Virus record (IMG/VR): IMGVR_UViG_3300023184_004591
Location: 1 to 64,000 of that record
DNA: 64,000 nucleotides
Reading direction: 5' to 3' (one strand)
DNA from: a virus
Position numbers and translations under genes: made by a program. Below are positions 26,389-34,965 of this stretch, in pieces (positions within the stretch are counted from its first letter, which is position 1; every line of letters starts with the position of its first letter). The notes under the pieces were generated by a model. The model did not search any database. It was not told the DNA's origin and saw nothing but the letters and a program-made list of their open reading frames with translations.

Positions 26389-29300
26389 TTAGATATTATC
26401 AAACGATGCTCCTGTTGGAGTGATGTAGAATGTTATATCAATAAACTCTAAAGAACGAGTTGGTTTGATATAGATTTTACCTACCATTTGATTTCTGTCT
26501 AAGTCTTCAGTGTCACTTGAAACAGTAACTCTAAAGTCGTATAAACCTCTATCTCTTCTGATCGCATCTAAGATCGGATTAACCGCATTTAAGAAGTCTT
26601 GTCTTACTTGTTCGTCGTTTTGATCGAATAACAATCTCACAGAAACTGCAGAAATCAATTTACGAGCTTGTAGTAATAATCTTCTTACGTTAATTCTATC
26701 AAGTGCAGATTCTCTAACTTGAAGAGTTTTGTTACCCCAAATTACTGTACCTACATCAGAGAAGGTTGCAATTGGGTTGATTCTTCCTTGATAAAGAGTA
26801 TCTCTATCTTCTTGAGTCAACTTCTTACGTGCTTTGATTGAGTTTACAATACCTCTTGTGTAACCTGCCGCTGCGAACCAAGGGAATGCAATGTTATCGG
26901 TCAATGCCAAGTTTCTTGTTACCTCAGCCGTTGCTGGGATATAGATTTGAGTATTGTTTACTGTATCACGAGTTAATACCCAAGGGTAATAAGTTGCCGT
27001 GTAGTTAGAGTCAATTCCCGTTTGTTCTAAGTTGTCAACCGCTTCTTGTGGGTAGATTAATCCATCACCACCTGTAGTTGTAGGTAAGAACAAATTGTAG
27101 TCAGGTGTTGTTGTAATGTACAATGAGTCAGCTCTGTTGTTCTCAATCATGTCGATTGTTGCCTCAACTAAGTCACTATTATTTACATAATCAATACCAG
27201 GTGATACAAATACATTGATGTTCACCGCCTCAGGGTTAGAGAATGTGTTAACCCCTAATAAGTAAGCGTAGTAGTCAGTATTTGCAAAACTTTGTGTTCC
27301 ATCACCGATTGAGATTTGTTTAAATGCTCCCCATCCTGTTGCTGATGGATATCTTGGTGAAGGACAAGCTCCGTTCAAGAAACCATTTCTACCAAGCACA
27401 TATCTGTCTCCGTTTGTTCTGTACTCTCTGTAGATATCCCATCCGTCAAAACCACCGTAGAACATTGTTGTGAATTTTCTTGAGTAAATTCTGTAATATG
27501 GACTTGTTTCGTTTGTTGGTTCTTGTTGGAATGTAGCATCACCAACGTAGTATTTAGGCGTTCCACTTGTTGTAAATGCCGGTCCGATTTCAATCACACT
27601 AGCATCTTTATCCATGTGGAATCCTCTTGTTTGGTATGACCATTCAACCCCATCAACATTACATAAATCGATTGGTGCTCTTTTTCCTTTATATTGGAAG
27701 AAGTCAGGGTCAAATCCGATATTGTTAGAGAAACCTAAATAAGTTCTTCTTACATTATCCCCATTTGATCTGATAGCATCATCGTTACCATTTGTGAAAC
27801 CGAAAGGTGGATCATAAACAATCTCTCCTGGGTAATCATATTTAGTTTTATATACAGGGAATGGAGGTGTTACACCATCGTATTCTCTGAATGTATACCC
27901 ATCAAAACCACAAGGTAATGAATCAACAGGTGCGTCTTCATTCATTTCAACCATTACAAATTTAGAAATCAATGCGTATTCTCCGTCTAATGAACCGATT
28001 TTTTTACCGATAAAATTATTTTGACTTGGATCCATACTACAATTTGTAAATTTCTCTAAAACTGTAGGGTTAGCATCTGAATCATAGAAGTCTCTTACGA
28101 TTACGTCAAACGTTCCATTGGAGAATGACATATTAATAAGTGAAACTTTAATTTCAGAGTTTGCTGAATTACCATCAGAAATTGAGTAAAATCTGAACAA
28201 GTTAAATACTTTAGTACCTCTTAACTCAGAAACAATCCAAGGCGTATTAGGTGATTGGTATCTATCTAAGTACCATCCAATACTATCTTGTTGTCCACTT
28301 TGTGCTGAATCTAACGCAATTAATTCTGAACTCAAACCTCTAATGAAACCTTTGTTCCATCCGTAGTTTAATAACGCTTGGAATCTTTCCTCTAAGAATA
28401 AAGGAACATTCTTTCTTGGTTTTTGGAAGTTAGTAGATCCAAATACTTTAGAAATGTATTGAGAATCTGAAGTTGCAAATGATGTCTCAAAAGAGAATGA
28501 AGTTCCATCATCATTTGTTACATTAACAACGAATGGTAAATATGGGTTTTTAAGAACACCTAAATATTGTCCTGACATATTTAAATTTACGTTATTGATG
28601 TTTGTAACTTCAAACACAGGGTTTGTTGAATTTTCATATGTTGCAATACCTCTTGATCTTAATGTACCTACAACTAAATTATCAAACTCAGTGAACGATG
28701 TTCCAGTATAATAATAGATTGAACCATTAATTGTACCTGTATAACAATTAGTATTAACTGCGGTTGGTGTAGGTGTTGGTGATGACATAGGTGTTGCCGT
28801 AGCACATGGGTTAACTGCCGACGGTGTTGGTGTCGGTGTGAATGCTATTGTTGTTGTTGTTGTAACTGGATTTAAACTTAAATCGTCAACATAAGCAAAG
28901 AAGGAGAATCCTGAATAACTTCCATTACCATTGTTAGAAAACAATGAATAATACCAAGGATCATTATATGGTGATTCATAACTAGTTTCAGTACTTGATA
29001 CTGAAGGTACACCATAAACATTAGTTTCGTTAGTGAATACCGATGATAAAACATCATAATCAGGACCATAAATTGTTCCAAAATAATCAATTGTGTTAGT
29101 TTGTGCAGTAAATGGGTTAGCATCTGTTAACACATCAAAAACCATATTATTGATTTGAGTTTCTAGTGTTGATACATCTCCATTAAATTGTTCAAACTGA
29201 GTAGTTAAGATATTTTCAATCTCAGCAGGGAAATTAGTTGTATAACTAATTGTTGATTGTGAGTTTGAACACCCTGTAAATTCCACAGTATAAGGTATAA

Positions 29301-29730
29301 TCTTATAATCAGCAGGATCACAATAAGGTAAACAATCAACTATTTGTGGTGTCTCACAATAAAAGTCTACAGTAGTAGGGTCAACATTCGCTTGAGTTAT
29401 GATAGACCAAGACGGTCCCGCATCATACCCAGAAAGTCCTAAAACTCTCGTTACGAATAATTGATTAGATTGTTGTAAATATGATTTTGCGATATAAGCC
29501 GCTTCATACTTAGGGATTTGTGTGTTTATGAATTTTTCAGCGGATGTACCTCCGAAGTAAGTTTGAAATTCCTCATAATTTTTGATGAATATCGGTTCAA
29601 AAGCAGGACCCTTTAAAGTTTCACCTGCAATACCTAATGTGGTAACCCCCACACTTTGTGCTACGAAACTTAAATCCACTTCAGAAGTATATACACCAGG
29701 TGATACGAATACTTTACCGTTAGTTGCCAT
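26389..29730 (-). CDS. Tail sheath protein, T4 gp18-like, enlarged and carrying a Thr/Pro tract
   Basis: Forms the contractile sheath. It has 1113 residues against 659 in T4, so large insertions are present. The N-terminus is typical (FVSPGVYTSEVDLSFVAQ, then TTLGIAGETLKGPAFEP). The conserved C-terminal region is intact: TVIWGNKTLQV, ALDRINVRRLLLQARKLI, then the final beta strands. Residues about 288-327 contain TTTTTIAFTPTPTPSAVN and a further SSPTPTPTA tract, a surface-insert type sequence similar to those in the fibre proteins. The gene is a single unit between a TATTTAT element and a strong terminator. Confidence 0.94.
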   Translation of the reverse strand: MATNGKVFVSPGVYTSEVDLSFVAQSVGVTTLGIAGETLKGPAFEPIFIKNYEEFQTYFGGTSAEKFINTQIPKYEAAYIAKSYLQQSNQLFVTRVLGLSGYDAGPSWSIITQANVDPTTVDFYCETPQIVDCLPYCDPADYKIIPYTVEFTGCSNSQSTISYTTNFPAEIENILTTQFEQFNGDVSTLETQINNMVFDVLTDANPFTAQTNTIDYFGTIYGPDYDVLSSVFTNETNVYGVPSVSSTETSYESPYNDPWYYSLFSNNGNGSYSGFSFFAYVDDLSLNPVTTTTTIAFTPTPTPSAVNPCATATPMSSPTPTPTAVNTNCYTGTINGSIYYYTGTSFTEFDNLVVGTLRSRGIATYENSTNPVFEVTNINNVNLNMSGQYLGVLKNPYLPFVVNVTNDDGTSFSFETSFATSDSQYISKVFGSTNFQKPRKNVPLFLEERFQALLNYGWNKGFIRGLSSELIALDSAQSGQQDSIGWYLDRYQSPNTPWIVSELRGTKVFNLFRFYSISDGNSANSEIKVSLINMSFSNGTFDVIVRDFYDSDANPTVLEKFTNCSMDPSQNNFIGKKIGSLDGEYALISKFVMVEMNEDAPVDSLPCGFDGYTFREYDGVTPPFPVYKTKYDYPGEIVYDPPFGFTNGNDDAIRSNGDNVRRTYLGFSNNIGFDPDFFQYKGKRAPIDLCNVDGVEWSYQTRGFHMDKDASVIEIGPAFTTSGTPKYYVGDATFQQEPTNETSPYYRIYSRKFTTMFYGGFDGWDIYREYRTNGDRYVLGRNGFLNGACPSPRYPSATGWGAFKQISIGDGTQSFANTDYYAYLLGVNTFSNPEAVNINVFVSPGIDYVNNSDLVEATIDMIENNRADSLYITTTPDYNLFLPTTTGGDGLIYPQEAVDNLEQTGIDSNYTATYYPWVLTRDTVNNTQIYIPATAEVTRNLALTDNIAFPWFAAAGYTRGIVNSIKARKKLTQEDRDTLYQGRINPIATFSDVGTVIWGNKTLQVRESALDRINVRRLLLQARKLISAVSVRLLFDQNDEQVRQDFLNAVNPILDAIRRDRGLYDFRVTVSSDTEDLDRNQMVGKIYIKPTRSLEFIDITFYITPTGASFDNI

Positions 29731-29767
29731 AATTTAGTTTATTTTTGTTTTTAATTTTATTTATTAT

Positions 29768-29774
29768 ATAAATA
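29768..29774 (-). promoter_or_regulatory. TATTTAT element before the tail sheath gene
   Basis: The sense strand reads CAATATTTATATAATAAATA, with the core ending 37 nt before the ATG at 29730. The leader is A/T-rich without a Shine-Dalgarno. Confidence 0.5.
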
Positions 29775-29810
29775 TTGATAATTCGGGGAAAAACTTTACT
29801 TATTAGAAAC

Positions 29811-29817
29811 TATTTAT
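29811..29817 (+). promoter_or_regulatory. TATTTAT element before the ribbon-helix-helix gene
   Basis: The plus strand reads AACTATTTATATTTTGG, 37 nt before the ATG at 29855. It is divergent from the sheath element 37 nt away. The following sequence has an inverted GGTAG/CTACC pair (about 29823-29852) around the leader, which could be an operator. Confidence 0.35.
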
Positions 29818-29854
29818 ATTTTGGTAGGATTTTATTCTGCCTTTTTTCTACCCT

Positions 29855-30019
29855 ATGGATAAAGATACTAAGAAGATAAAAAACTTGAAGATTTCAGTTG
29901 AATCACATGAGACTTTAAAGAAGTACTGTGATAAAAGAGGTATTAAAATGTATCGGTTTTTGGAGAACCTTATTTTTGAAAAATGTAAGGAAAAAAAAGA
30001 TATATACGGAGAAGATTAA
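29855..30019 (+). CDS. Small ribbon-helix-helix (Arc/MetJ-type) protein
   Basis: 54 residues: a basic beta strand KKIKNLKISVESHETLKKY followed by two helices (YCDKRGIKMYRFLENLIFEK). This is the Arc/CopG-like DNA-binding pattern, probably a small transcription regulator. It is the only rightward gene between the sheath and gp15-like genes, and its stop codon overlaps the convergent gp15-like gene by 4 nt. A second, similar RHH gene occurs at 37019-37174. Confidence 0.75.
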   Translation: MDKDTKKIKNLKISVESHETLKKYCDKRGIKMYRFLENLIFEKCKEKKDIYGED

Positions 30020-31053
30020 ATTAACTCTTCGTTAAACACTATTGACGATGGTTGACCACCAATTTTTTTATCAATTGTTATTTTAATTACATCCCCATTG
30101 TTAACTTGTATTTCATTAATATCGTCACCATAATAATCATCATTAATGAATACAGAATAGGTGTCAACATTATCACTATCCATAAAACGCAAATTTACGG
30201 TATAATTAAATATTTCCTCCTTTTCTGTGTCAACATCCGAATATACAAAGGTTGCAGTTGGGGGTGAGTTAGGAACTTCTTTTTTAGGTTTTCTTTTTTT
30301 GATTTTACTTTCCGTTTCATACATTTGGAATATTCTTGTAACCGCAGGTTGTACCTCAAACTCATCTTCATCTATTAAGAATCCCATCATTGTGAAAGTA
30401 TATTTTTGAATATAAACTTTTCTTTTTTCCAAATCCATGATTGATTCATCAGAAATATCATCGTTAATGATTGGAATATAATGTCCTTTAATAGTTTGGT
30501 AAGATTGTCTTGATGCAAATTTTTCTAATACAACTTGATTGAATTTATTTAATTCTCTCATTCTATTACAAACAATTGCGACGGTATATTTTATATCAAC
30601 AGGTACAGGTTGTGGGATCTTATAAATATCCATCCCGTGACGTTGTCCATCCCAAGTTGGTACCTTAGCGTAATAATATAATCTTCTGTTTGGAATGTTG
30701 TACATAACCGCAGGGTTATTACCATATTTAACCTCAGGTGTTCTGATCACCGTAATGAAAGGTGGTTCAACATTTTTATCAATATTTGAAAAGTCCCATG
30801 TTTCAACAAATTGAGACCAATTTTGTGTTGTTATTAAAACATCCACCATTGGTACCGTTTTTCCTTCAACTACGGTTTTAAGTCCGTCTTTAACAAAATC
30901 TAAAAACCCTCTATCTAAATCGGCATGTAATAAACTTTTAGGTAAATAAGTACCGTCTTCCGAAATCATATTGGCAATCTCATGTCTTCTAGGAAGAAGT
31001 GTCTTCTTAGGTATTAATGATATGTCTTTTTTTATTTTTTTAGGTAACCCCAT
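30016..31053 (-). CDS. Probable tail terminator / proximal sheath protein, T4 gp15-like
   Basis: 345 residues. The central part follows the gp15 layout: VDIKYTVAIVCNRMRELNK, then FNQVVLEKF, a strand with PIINDD and the closing RKVYIQKYTFTMMGFLI strand, as in T4 gp15 where a similar strand-helix-strand set forms the hexameric ring capping the tail. The C-terminal 90 residues (after KKRKPKKE) are an added beta domain with Asp/Asn-rich loops, perhaps Ig-like. The position, between neck gp14-like and sheath genes, matches T4 order 14-15-18. The assignment rests on pattern and order, not strong identity. Confidence 0.55.
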   Translation of the reverse strand: MGLPKKIKKDISLIPKKTLLPRRHEIANMISEDGTYLPKSLLHADLDRGFLDFVKDGLKTVVEGKTVPMVDVLITTQNWSQFVETWDFSNIDKNVEPPFITVIRTPEVKYGNNPAVMYNIPNRRLYYYAKVPTWDGQRHGMDIYKIPQPVPVDIKYTVAIVCNRMRELNKFNQVVLEKFASRQSYQTIKGHYIPIINDDISDESIMDLEKRKVYIQKYTFTMMGFLIDEDEFEVQPAVTRIFQMYETESKIKKRKPKKEVPNSPPTATFVYSDVDTEKEEIFNYTVNLRFMDSDNVDTYSVFINDDYYGDDINEIQVNNGDVIKITIDKKIGGQPSSIVFNEELI

Positions 31054-31054
31054 C

Positions 31055-31483
31055 TTAGTTTATTAAAAATATTTTATCTTTAAGGTTAATCATCTCAACT
31101 TCATTCGCATTAAAAATTGGTTCTTCAGTATCTTTTACAACAAAGGATTCGTATTTGTAAGGGTTATAGGTAATCACATTATTTGATTCAGGTTCAGGAA
31201 TATCATTACAAGGAAACTCACAATAATCTTCTAAATATCCAATCACAAATGCGTGTACATTCTTTCTCGTTTCTTTTCTTACTTTTTGTTTACCACCTTC
31301 TCTAACTCTAAATTCAACGTCCGATAATTTTAAATAGTCTGCCTTTAATACAACTAAACCTTTATACGTTACGGAAAATACGTGTCTATGTAAGTCATAG
31401 TAACACATTACTTTTTTACCAATTAAATCGTTAATATTACTTTTTAACAATTCTTCTTGTTCCTCAGTTATTATTATTCTCAT
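31055..31483 (-). CDS. Hypothetical protein in the neck operon
   Basis: 142 residues beginning MRIIITEEQEELL, an N-terminus common in phage proteins of unknown role. A basic middle (VREGGKQKVRKETRKNVHA) and two cysteine-containing motifs (EDYCEFPCNDI) are visible. The start ATG overlaps the upstream stop (ATGA), and the downstream gp15-like gene starts 1 nt after its stop, so it is translated with the neck genes. Function unknown. Confidence 0.72.
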   Translation of the reverse strand: MRIIITEEQEELLKSNINDLIGKKVMCYYDLHRHVFSVTYKGLVVLKADYLKLSDVEFRVREGGKQKVRKETRKNVHAFVIGYLEDYCEFPCNDIPEPESNNVITYNPYKYESFVVKDTEEPIFNANEVEMINLKDKIFLIN

Positions 31484-31992
31484 AATCCTCTAAATTCGTT
31501 TGGTCCAACAGGAGATCCTATTATTGTTCTATAAAAAGGTTTATACCCTTTATAAGTATGTTTTATATCCGAAGTGACACGACCATCATTAACCACCGTG
31601 TAGTATCTTACAAAACTTTCCGTATCGTAATACCCAATATAATCACCGAATTGAATGTCTATTTCTAAGTCCTCTAAAGTTTTTAAATAAACGGACATTG
31701 TAATATTACCAGGTTCAAACTGATCCATTTTAGTGGAACCTAATAATTTGTTTTCAGGTGCCGCAATCCCCACATACGCATTAAACTCAACAGGGGGTAA
31801 AAATTTAATACCATCTTTAACTGTTTCACCATATACGTCGTCAATTTTGGTTTTTATTTTATCAACTCTATAAAGTACACAAGTGTAATTCATATCACCA
31901 ATTAACCATTCCTGACCCATCTCAACCTCAAGGTTAAAATCGTTCTCACCAAAAAATTTACCTAGTCTTGTTATAGGAACTCTATTCGCCAT
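31480..31992 (-). CDS. Probable neck protein, T4 gp14-like
   Basis: 170 residues from MANRVPITRLGKFF. An in-frame extension to 32121 is rejected because it would run through the bidirectional promoter at 32000-32015. The layout, CVLYRVDK then DDVYGETVK, IKFLPPVEFNAYV, a FEPGNITMSVY strand and FGDYIGYYDTESF, follows the T4 gp14 pattern (acidic 'FGE' loop, then 'GDLIYF'). It is shorter than T4 gp14 (256 aa). It is the first gene of the leftward tail operon, with the gp15-like gene two genes downstream. Confidence 0.5.
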   Translation of the reverse strand: MANRVPITRLGKFFGENDFNLEVEMGQEWLIGDMNYTCVLYRVDKIKTKIDDVYGETVKDGIKFLPPVEFNAYVGIAAPENKLLGSTKMDQFEPGNITMSVYLKTLEDLEIDIQFGDYIGYYDTESFVRYYTVVNDGRVTSDIKHTYKGYKPFYRTIIGSPVGPNEFRGL

Positions 31993-31999
31993 TTTGTCG

Positions 32000-32015
32000 T
32001 ATTTATTGATAAATA
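32000..32015. promoter_or_regulatory. Bidirectional TATTTAT/ATAAATA element between gp14-like and helicase genes
   Basis: TATTTATTGATAAATA contains TATTTAT in both directions: 32000-32006 on plus, 32009-32015 on minus. It lies 16 nt before the gp14-like ATG and about 44 nt before the proposed TTG of the SNF2 gene, so one site could fire both divergent units. Confidence 0.55.
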
Positions 32016-32050
32016 TCTTTTTTATTGTTATTTTTATAAAAAACAAAATT

Positions 32051-33820
32051 TTGGAAGTTACCCCATCACTAATAGAGCATAAAGCTTTGTCCTTATTGGA
32101 CTCGTATTCGGGTGCCAACAATCACATATTGTATCTAAAAACAAAAAAAGAAACAAGTAAAAAGTTTTATCCAACAAGAACTCAAGCAGATTACATTATA
32201 AATTATTTTGATACAACACCTAAGGTTGCACGTAAGTGGGTTGATCTTGACACTTATTTCGCAAAGAAGTTTGCTGAAGAAAGATACTTGATGGAAACCC
32301 CTGAAAAAATTTACATTGAGAAATTATTAGTAGAAAAAGAAAAATCATATCATATTTGGGGTAAGTTTTTTGATAAGGATCCTTTAACAGAATTTTGGGT
32401 ACCTAAATCTTCGTTAATTAAAACTCACAATGTCGAGAAGGTTGAAGTTGATTATTCTAAATATGATCACCGACCACCATTGGAACATCAAAAAGAGGCG
32501 GTAGAAAAATTGGCAGGATCAAGACGATTCATTCTTGCTGATGACATGGGTCTTGGTAAAACAACCGCAACAATTATTGCGGCTTTAGAGACAGGTGCAA
32601 AAAAAATATTAATTATTTGTCCTGCATCGTTAAAGATAAATTGGCAACGTGAAATTGAAAATTATTCAGATAGACCTGTTTATATTGCAGAGGGGAAGAA
32701 ATTTTCAACTGAGTCTGATTTTGTGATTGTAAACTATGATATCCTAAAAAATTTCCACGACATTGACCCAAAAAAGAAAGACGGATCAATATTAACACAA
32801 TCAAACTTTGACCTTGTTATTTTAGATGAGGCACATATGATCTCAAATCCTCAAGCTCAACGAACAAAGATTATAAATCATTTCGTTAAAGATATTAAAA
32901 GAGTTTGGTTGTTAACTGGAACTCCGATGACTTCTCGCCCAATGAACTATTATAACTTACTGAATATTATTGAATCACCTGTTGCACAGAATTGGATGGC
33001 TTATGCTATTCGTTATTGTCAAGGTTACCAATTTATGGCAGGTAAAAGAAAAGTTTGGAATGTAACGGGAGCATCTAATTTGGAGGAGTTGAGAGATCGT
33101 ACTTCAAAACAGATACTTCGAAGATTAAAAGAAGACGTGTTAGATCTTCCCGATAAAATTATTTCCCCTGTCTACCTTCGTTTGAAATCTAAAGACTATG
33201 AGGAATTAATGGGGGAGTATTATGATTGGTTTGACAATAAAAAAGATGAGTCATCATCTCTTACTGTTCAGTTCTCAAAATTAATGAAAGTACGTAAGGT
33301 TATTGCAAATGAAAAAACAAAACAGACAATTGAATTTGCTGAGAATATTATTGAACAAGGCAAAAAAGTTATAATCTTCACTAACTTCACTGATACTTTA
33401 CAAACAATCTATAATCATTTTGGAAAACAAGCGGTTTATTTAGATGGTAGTTGTTCCAAACCTCATCGTCAAAATGCGGTTGATGAGTTTCAAGAGAACG
33501 ATAAAATTAAAGTATTTGTTGGGAACTTAAAAGCTGCGGGTGTTGGATTAACTTTAACTGCCGCTGAGGTTGTGATTATGAATGACCTATCATTTGTTCC
33601 CGCCGAACACGCACAGGCCGAAGATAGGGCATATCGTTATGGTCAAAAATCAAACGTACTTGTTTATTATCCATTGTATGAAAATACAATAGAAGGTGCG
33701 GTTTATGATATACTAAATCGTAAAAAAGAAATCATTAGAACCGTTATGGGGGATGAACAACCCGAAAATGTTGGTGATGTTGTTGAGGAAATACTTGGTT
33801 TAATTAATAAGAGAAGGTAA
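32051..33820 (+). CDS. SNF2-family DEAH helicase/translocase
   Basis: About 590 residues. Superfamily 2 motifs are clear: motif I DDMGLGKTT, Ia CPASLKINWQRE, II DEAH, III LLTGTPM, IV IFTNFTDT, V VGLTLTAAE, and VI QAEDRAYRYGQ. The last is the SNF2/SMARCAL1-type arginine-finger motif, so it is a dsDNA translocase or branch-migrating enzyme. In T4 the remodelling role is filled by UvsW. The frame is open from 31994 but has no ATG before residue 80; TTG at 32051 is the best guess and the start is uncertain. It is rightward, divergent from the tail operon, and followed by the SOD fusion gene. Confidence 0.9.
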   Translation: MEVTPSLIEHKALSLLDSYSGANNHILYLKTKKETSKKFYPTRTQADYIINYFDTTPKVARKWVDLDTYFAKKFAEERYLMETPEKIYIEKLLVEKEKSYHIWGKFFDKDPLTEFWVPKSSLIKTHNVEKVEVDYSKYDHRPPLEHQKEAVEKLAGSRRFILADDMGLGKTTATIIAALETGAKKILIICPASLKINWQREIENYSDRPVYIAEGKKFSTESDFVIVNYDILKNFHDIDPKKKDGSILTQSNFDLVILDEAHMISNPQAQRTKIINHFVKDIKRVWLLTGTPMTSRPMNYYNLLNIIESPVAQNWMAYAIRYCQGYQFMAGKRKVWNVTGASNLEELRDRTSKQILRRLKEDVLDLPDKIISPVYLRLKSKDYEELMGEYYDWFDNKKDESSSLTVQFSKLMKVRKVIANEKTKQTIEFAENIIEQGKKVIIFTNFTDTLQTIYNHFGKQAVYLDGSCSKPHRQNAVDEFQENDKIKVFVGNLKAAGVGLTLTAAEVVIMNDLSFVPAEHAQAEDRAYRYGQKSNVLVYYPLYENTIEGAVYDILNRKKEIIRTVMGDEQPENVGDVVEEILGLINKRR

Positions 33821-33829
33821 ATCTTTTTG

Positions 33830-33852
33830 TTAATGATAATATTTATCATTAA
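33830..33852 (+). promoter_or_regulatory. Perfect palindrome with TATTTAT core at the SOD-fusion start codon
   Basis: TTAATGATAA, TAT, TTATCATTAA: a perfect 10-bp inverted repeat whose last base is the A of the start codon. The TATTTAT core (33840-33846) ends 5 nt before the ATG. It could be a promoter, an operator, or a translation-blocking hairpin. No U-tract follows, so it does not look like a terminator. Confidence 0.55.
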
Positions 33853-34940
33853 TGAAAGTAAGCATCAAACGTACAAATTCAGGACTTGATCCAAAGTATA
33901 ACGAGTTAATTCACACCTTTATTAAATTCTTACAAAAGAATTATCAATTAAGGGACAATATTACTATTGAATTTGTTGGTGAGAAAACAGGTGGAATGTC
34001 CACAGGTAGTCATCACCCTGAAAATGGAATCAAAGTTTTAACTGACGGTAGATTAAATCGTGATATAATGAGAACATTAGCTCACGAGTGGGTTCATGCC
34101 TACCAAAGAAATGTTCTTAAAAGAGAACAAGGTCCAAACATTGGTGGTCAGAATGAAGATGAGGCAAATGCTTATGCTGGTCGACTAATCAAAATGTTTG
34201 AAGAAGAATTCCCACAATTTAATGAATTTGTTTTTGAAGGTTTAAAAGGGATTAACAATAAAATTAATCTTATTAATGAACAAATTCTATTATCAGAAAA
34301 ACAAAATATCAAAAAAGATTTTATAATGGAGATGAAAAAAATTGGGATTGAGAAATTACCATACTCCTATTCATCAATGAAACAATTTGTGGATCCTGAA
34401 ACTATGGACATCCATTATAACAAACATTATAAAGGTTATGTTAAAAAATTAAACGACGCACTTGCAAACAAAAAGGGTGATGTTGAATTGGAAGACATAA
34501 TTAAAAACATCAGTAAGTACGACACTAAAGTTAGAAATAATGCCGGTGGAGCATTTAACCACGCTTTATTTTGGAAAATGTTAAGTCCGACTAAACAGAA
34601 ACCAAGTGGTGAAGTATTTGATAAAATTGTAAAACAATACGGAAATATTAAAAAATTAAAAGATGAATTTAATCAAGTGGCTAAAGATCGATTTGGATCA
34701 GGATGGACTTGGTTAATTTTAACTAAGAATAATAGATTAAAAATTATTTCTACACCTAATCAAGATAACCCATTAATGAATATTGTTAAAGATGGTGGTT
34801 ATCCATTATTAGGTCTTGATGTGTGGGAACACGCATACTATCTAAAATATCGTAATAAACGTGACGAATATATTAATAATTTTTGGAATCACGTTAATTG
34901 GGAATTTGTTAACGAACTATATTTGTTAAGAACAAAATAA
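33852..34940 (+). CDS. Fusion of a zinc metallopeptidase-like domain and an iron/manganese superoxide dismutase
   Basis: 362 residues in two parts. Residues 1-130 form a small gluzincin-like metallopeptidase: HEWVH (H78, E79, H82) and a downstream NEDEANAYAG (E102/E104) for the third zinc ligand. Residues about 165-360 are a complete Fe/Mn SOD: H188 (MDIHYNKHY), H237 (GGAFNHALFW), D323 and H327 (LLGLDVWEHAYY), with the conserved tail NNFWNHVNWEF. All four SOD metal ligands are present, so the activity is probably real; metal choice is uncertain. The fusion, in a tail gene region, is unusual. It is rightward and followed by the gp13-like gene. Confidence 0.88.
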   Translation: MKVSIKRTNSGLDPKYNELIHTFIKFLQKNYQLRDNITIEFVGEKTGGMSTGSHHPENGIKVLTDGRLNRDIMRTLAHEWVHAYQRNVLKREQGPNIGGQNEDEANAYAGRLIKMFEEEFPQFNEFVFEGLKGINNKINLINEQILLSEKQNIKKDFIMEMKKIGIEKLPYSYSSMKQFVDPETMDIHYNKHYKGYVKKLNDALANKKGDVELEDIIKNISKYDTKVRNNAGGAFNHALFWKMLSPTKQKPSGEVFDKIVKQYGNIKKLKDEFNQVAKDRFGSGWTWLILTKNNRLKIISTPNQDNPLMNIVKDGGYPLLGLDVWEHAYYLKYRNKRDEYINNFWNHVNWEFVNELYLLRTK

Positions 34941-34945
34941 TAAGA

Positions 34946-34952
34946 TATTTAT
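34946..34952 (+). promoter_or_regulatory. TATTTAT element before the gp13-like gene
   Basis: The plus strand reads AGATATTTATAAATAAAAC, containing the 12-bp palindrome TATTTATAAATA. The core ends 13 nt before the ATG at 34966. The sequence is nearly identical to the element at 9309-9320. Confidence 0.5.
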
Positions 34953-34965
34953 AAATAAAACTTAT

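Noticed and set aside
31993-32121. 43-residue N-terminal extension of the gp14-like gene
   Set aside because: It crosses the bidirectional promoter element and overlaps the divergent helicase gene; MANRVPIT at 31992 is a typical start.
33821-33852. Terminator for the SNF2 helicase gene
   Set aside because: The palindrome lacks a U-tract and runs into the next start codon; treated as regulatory.
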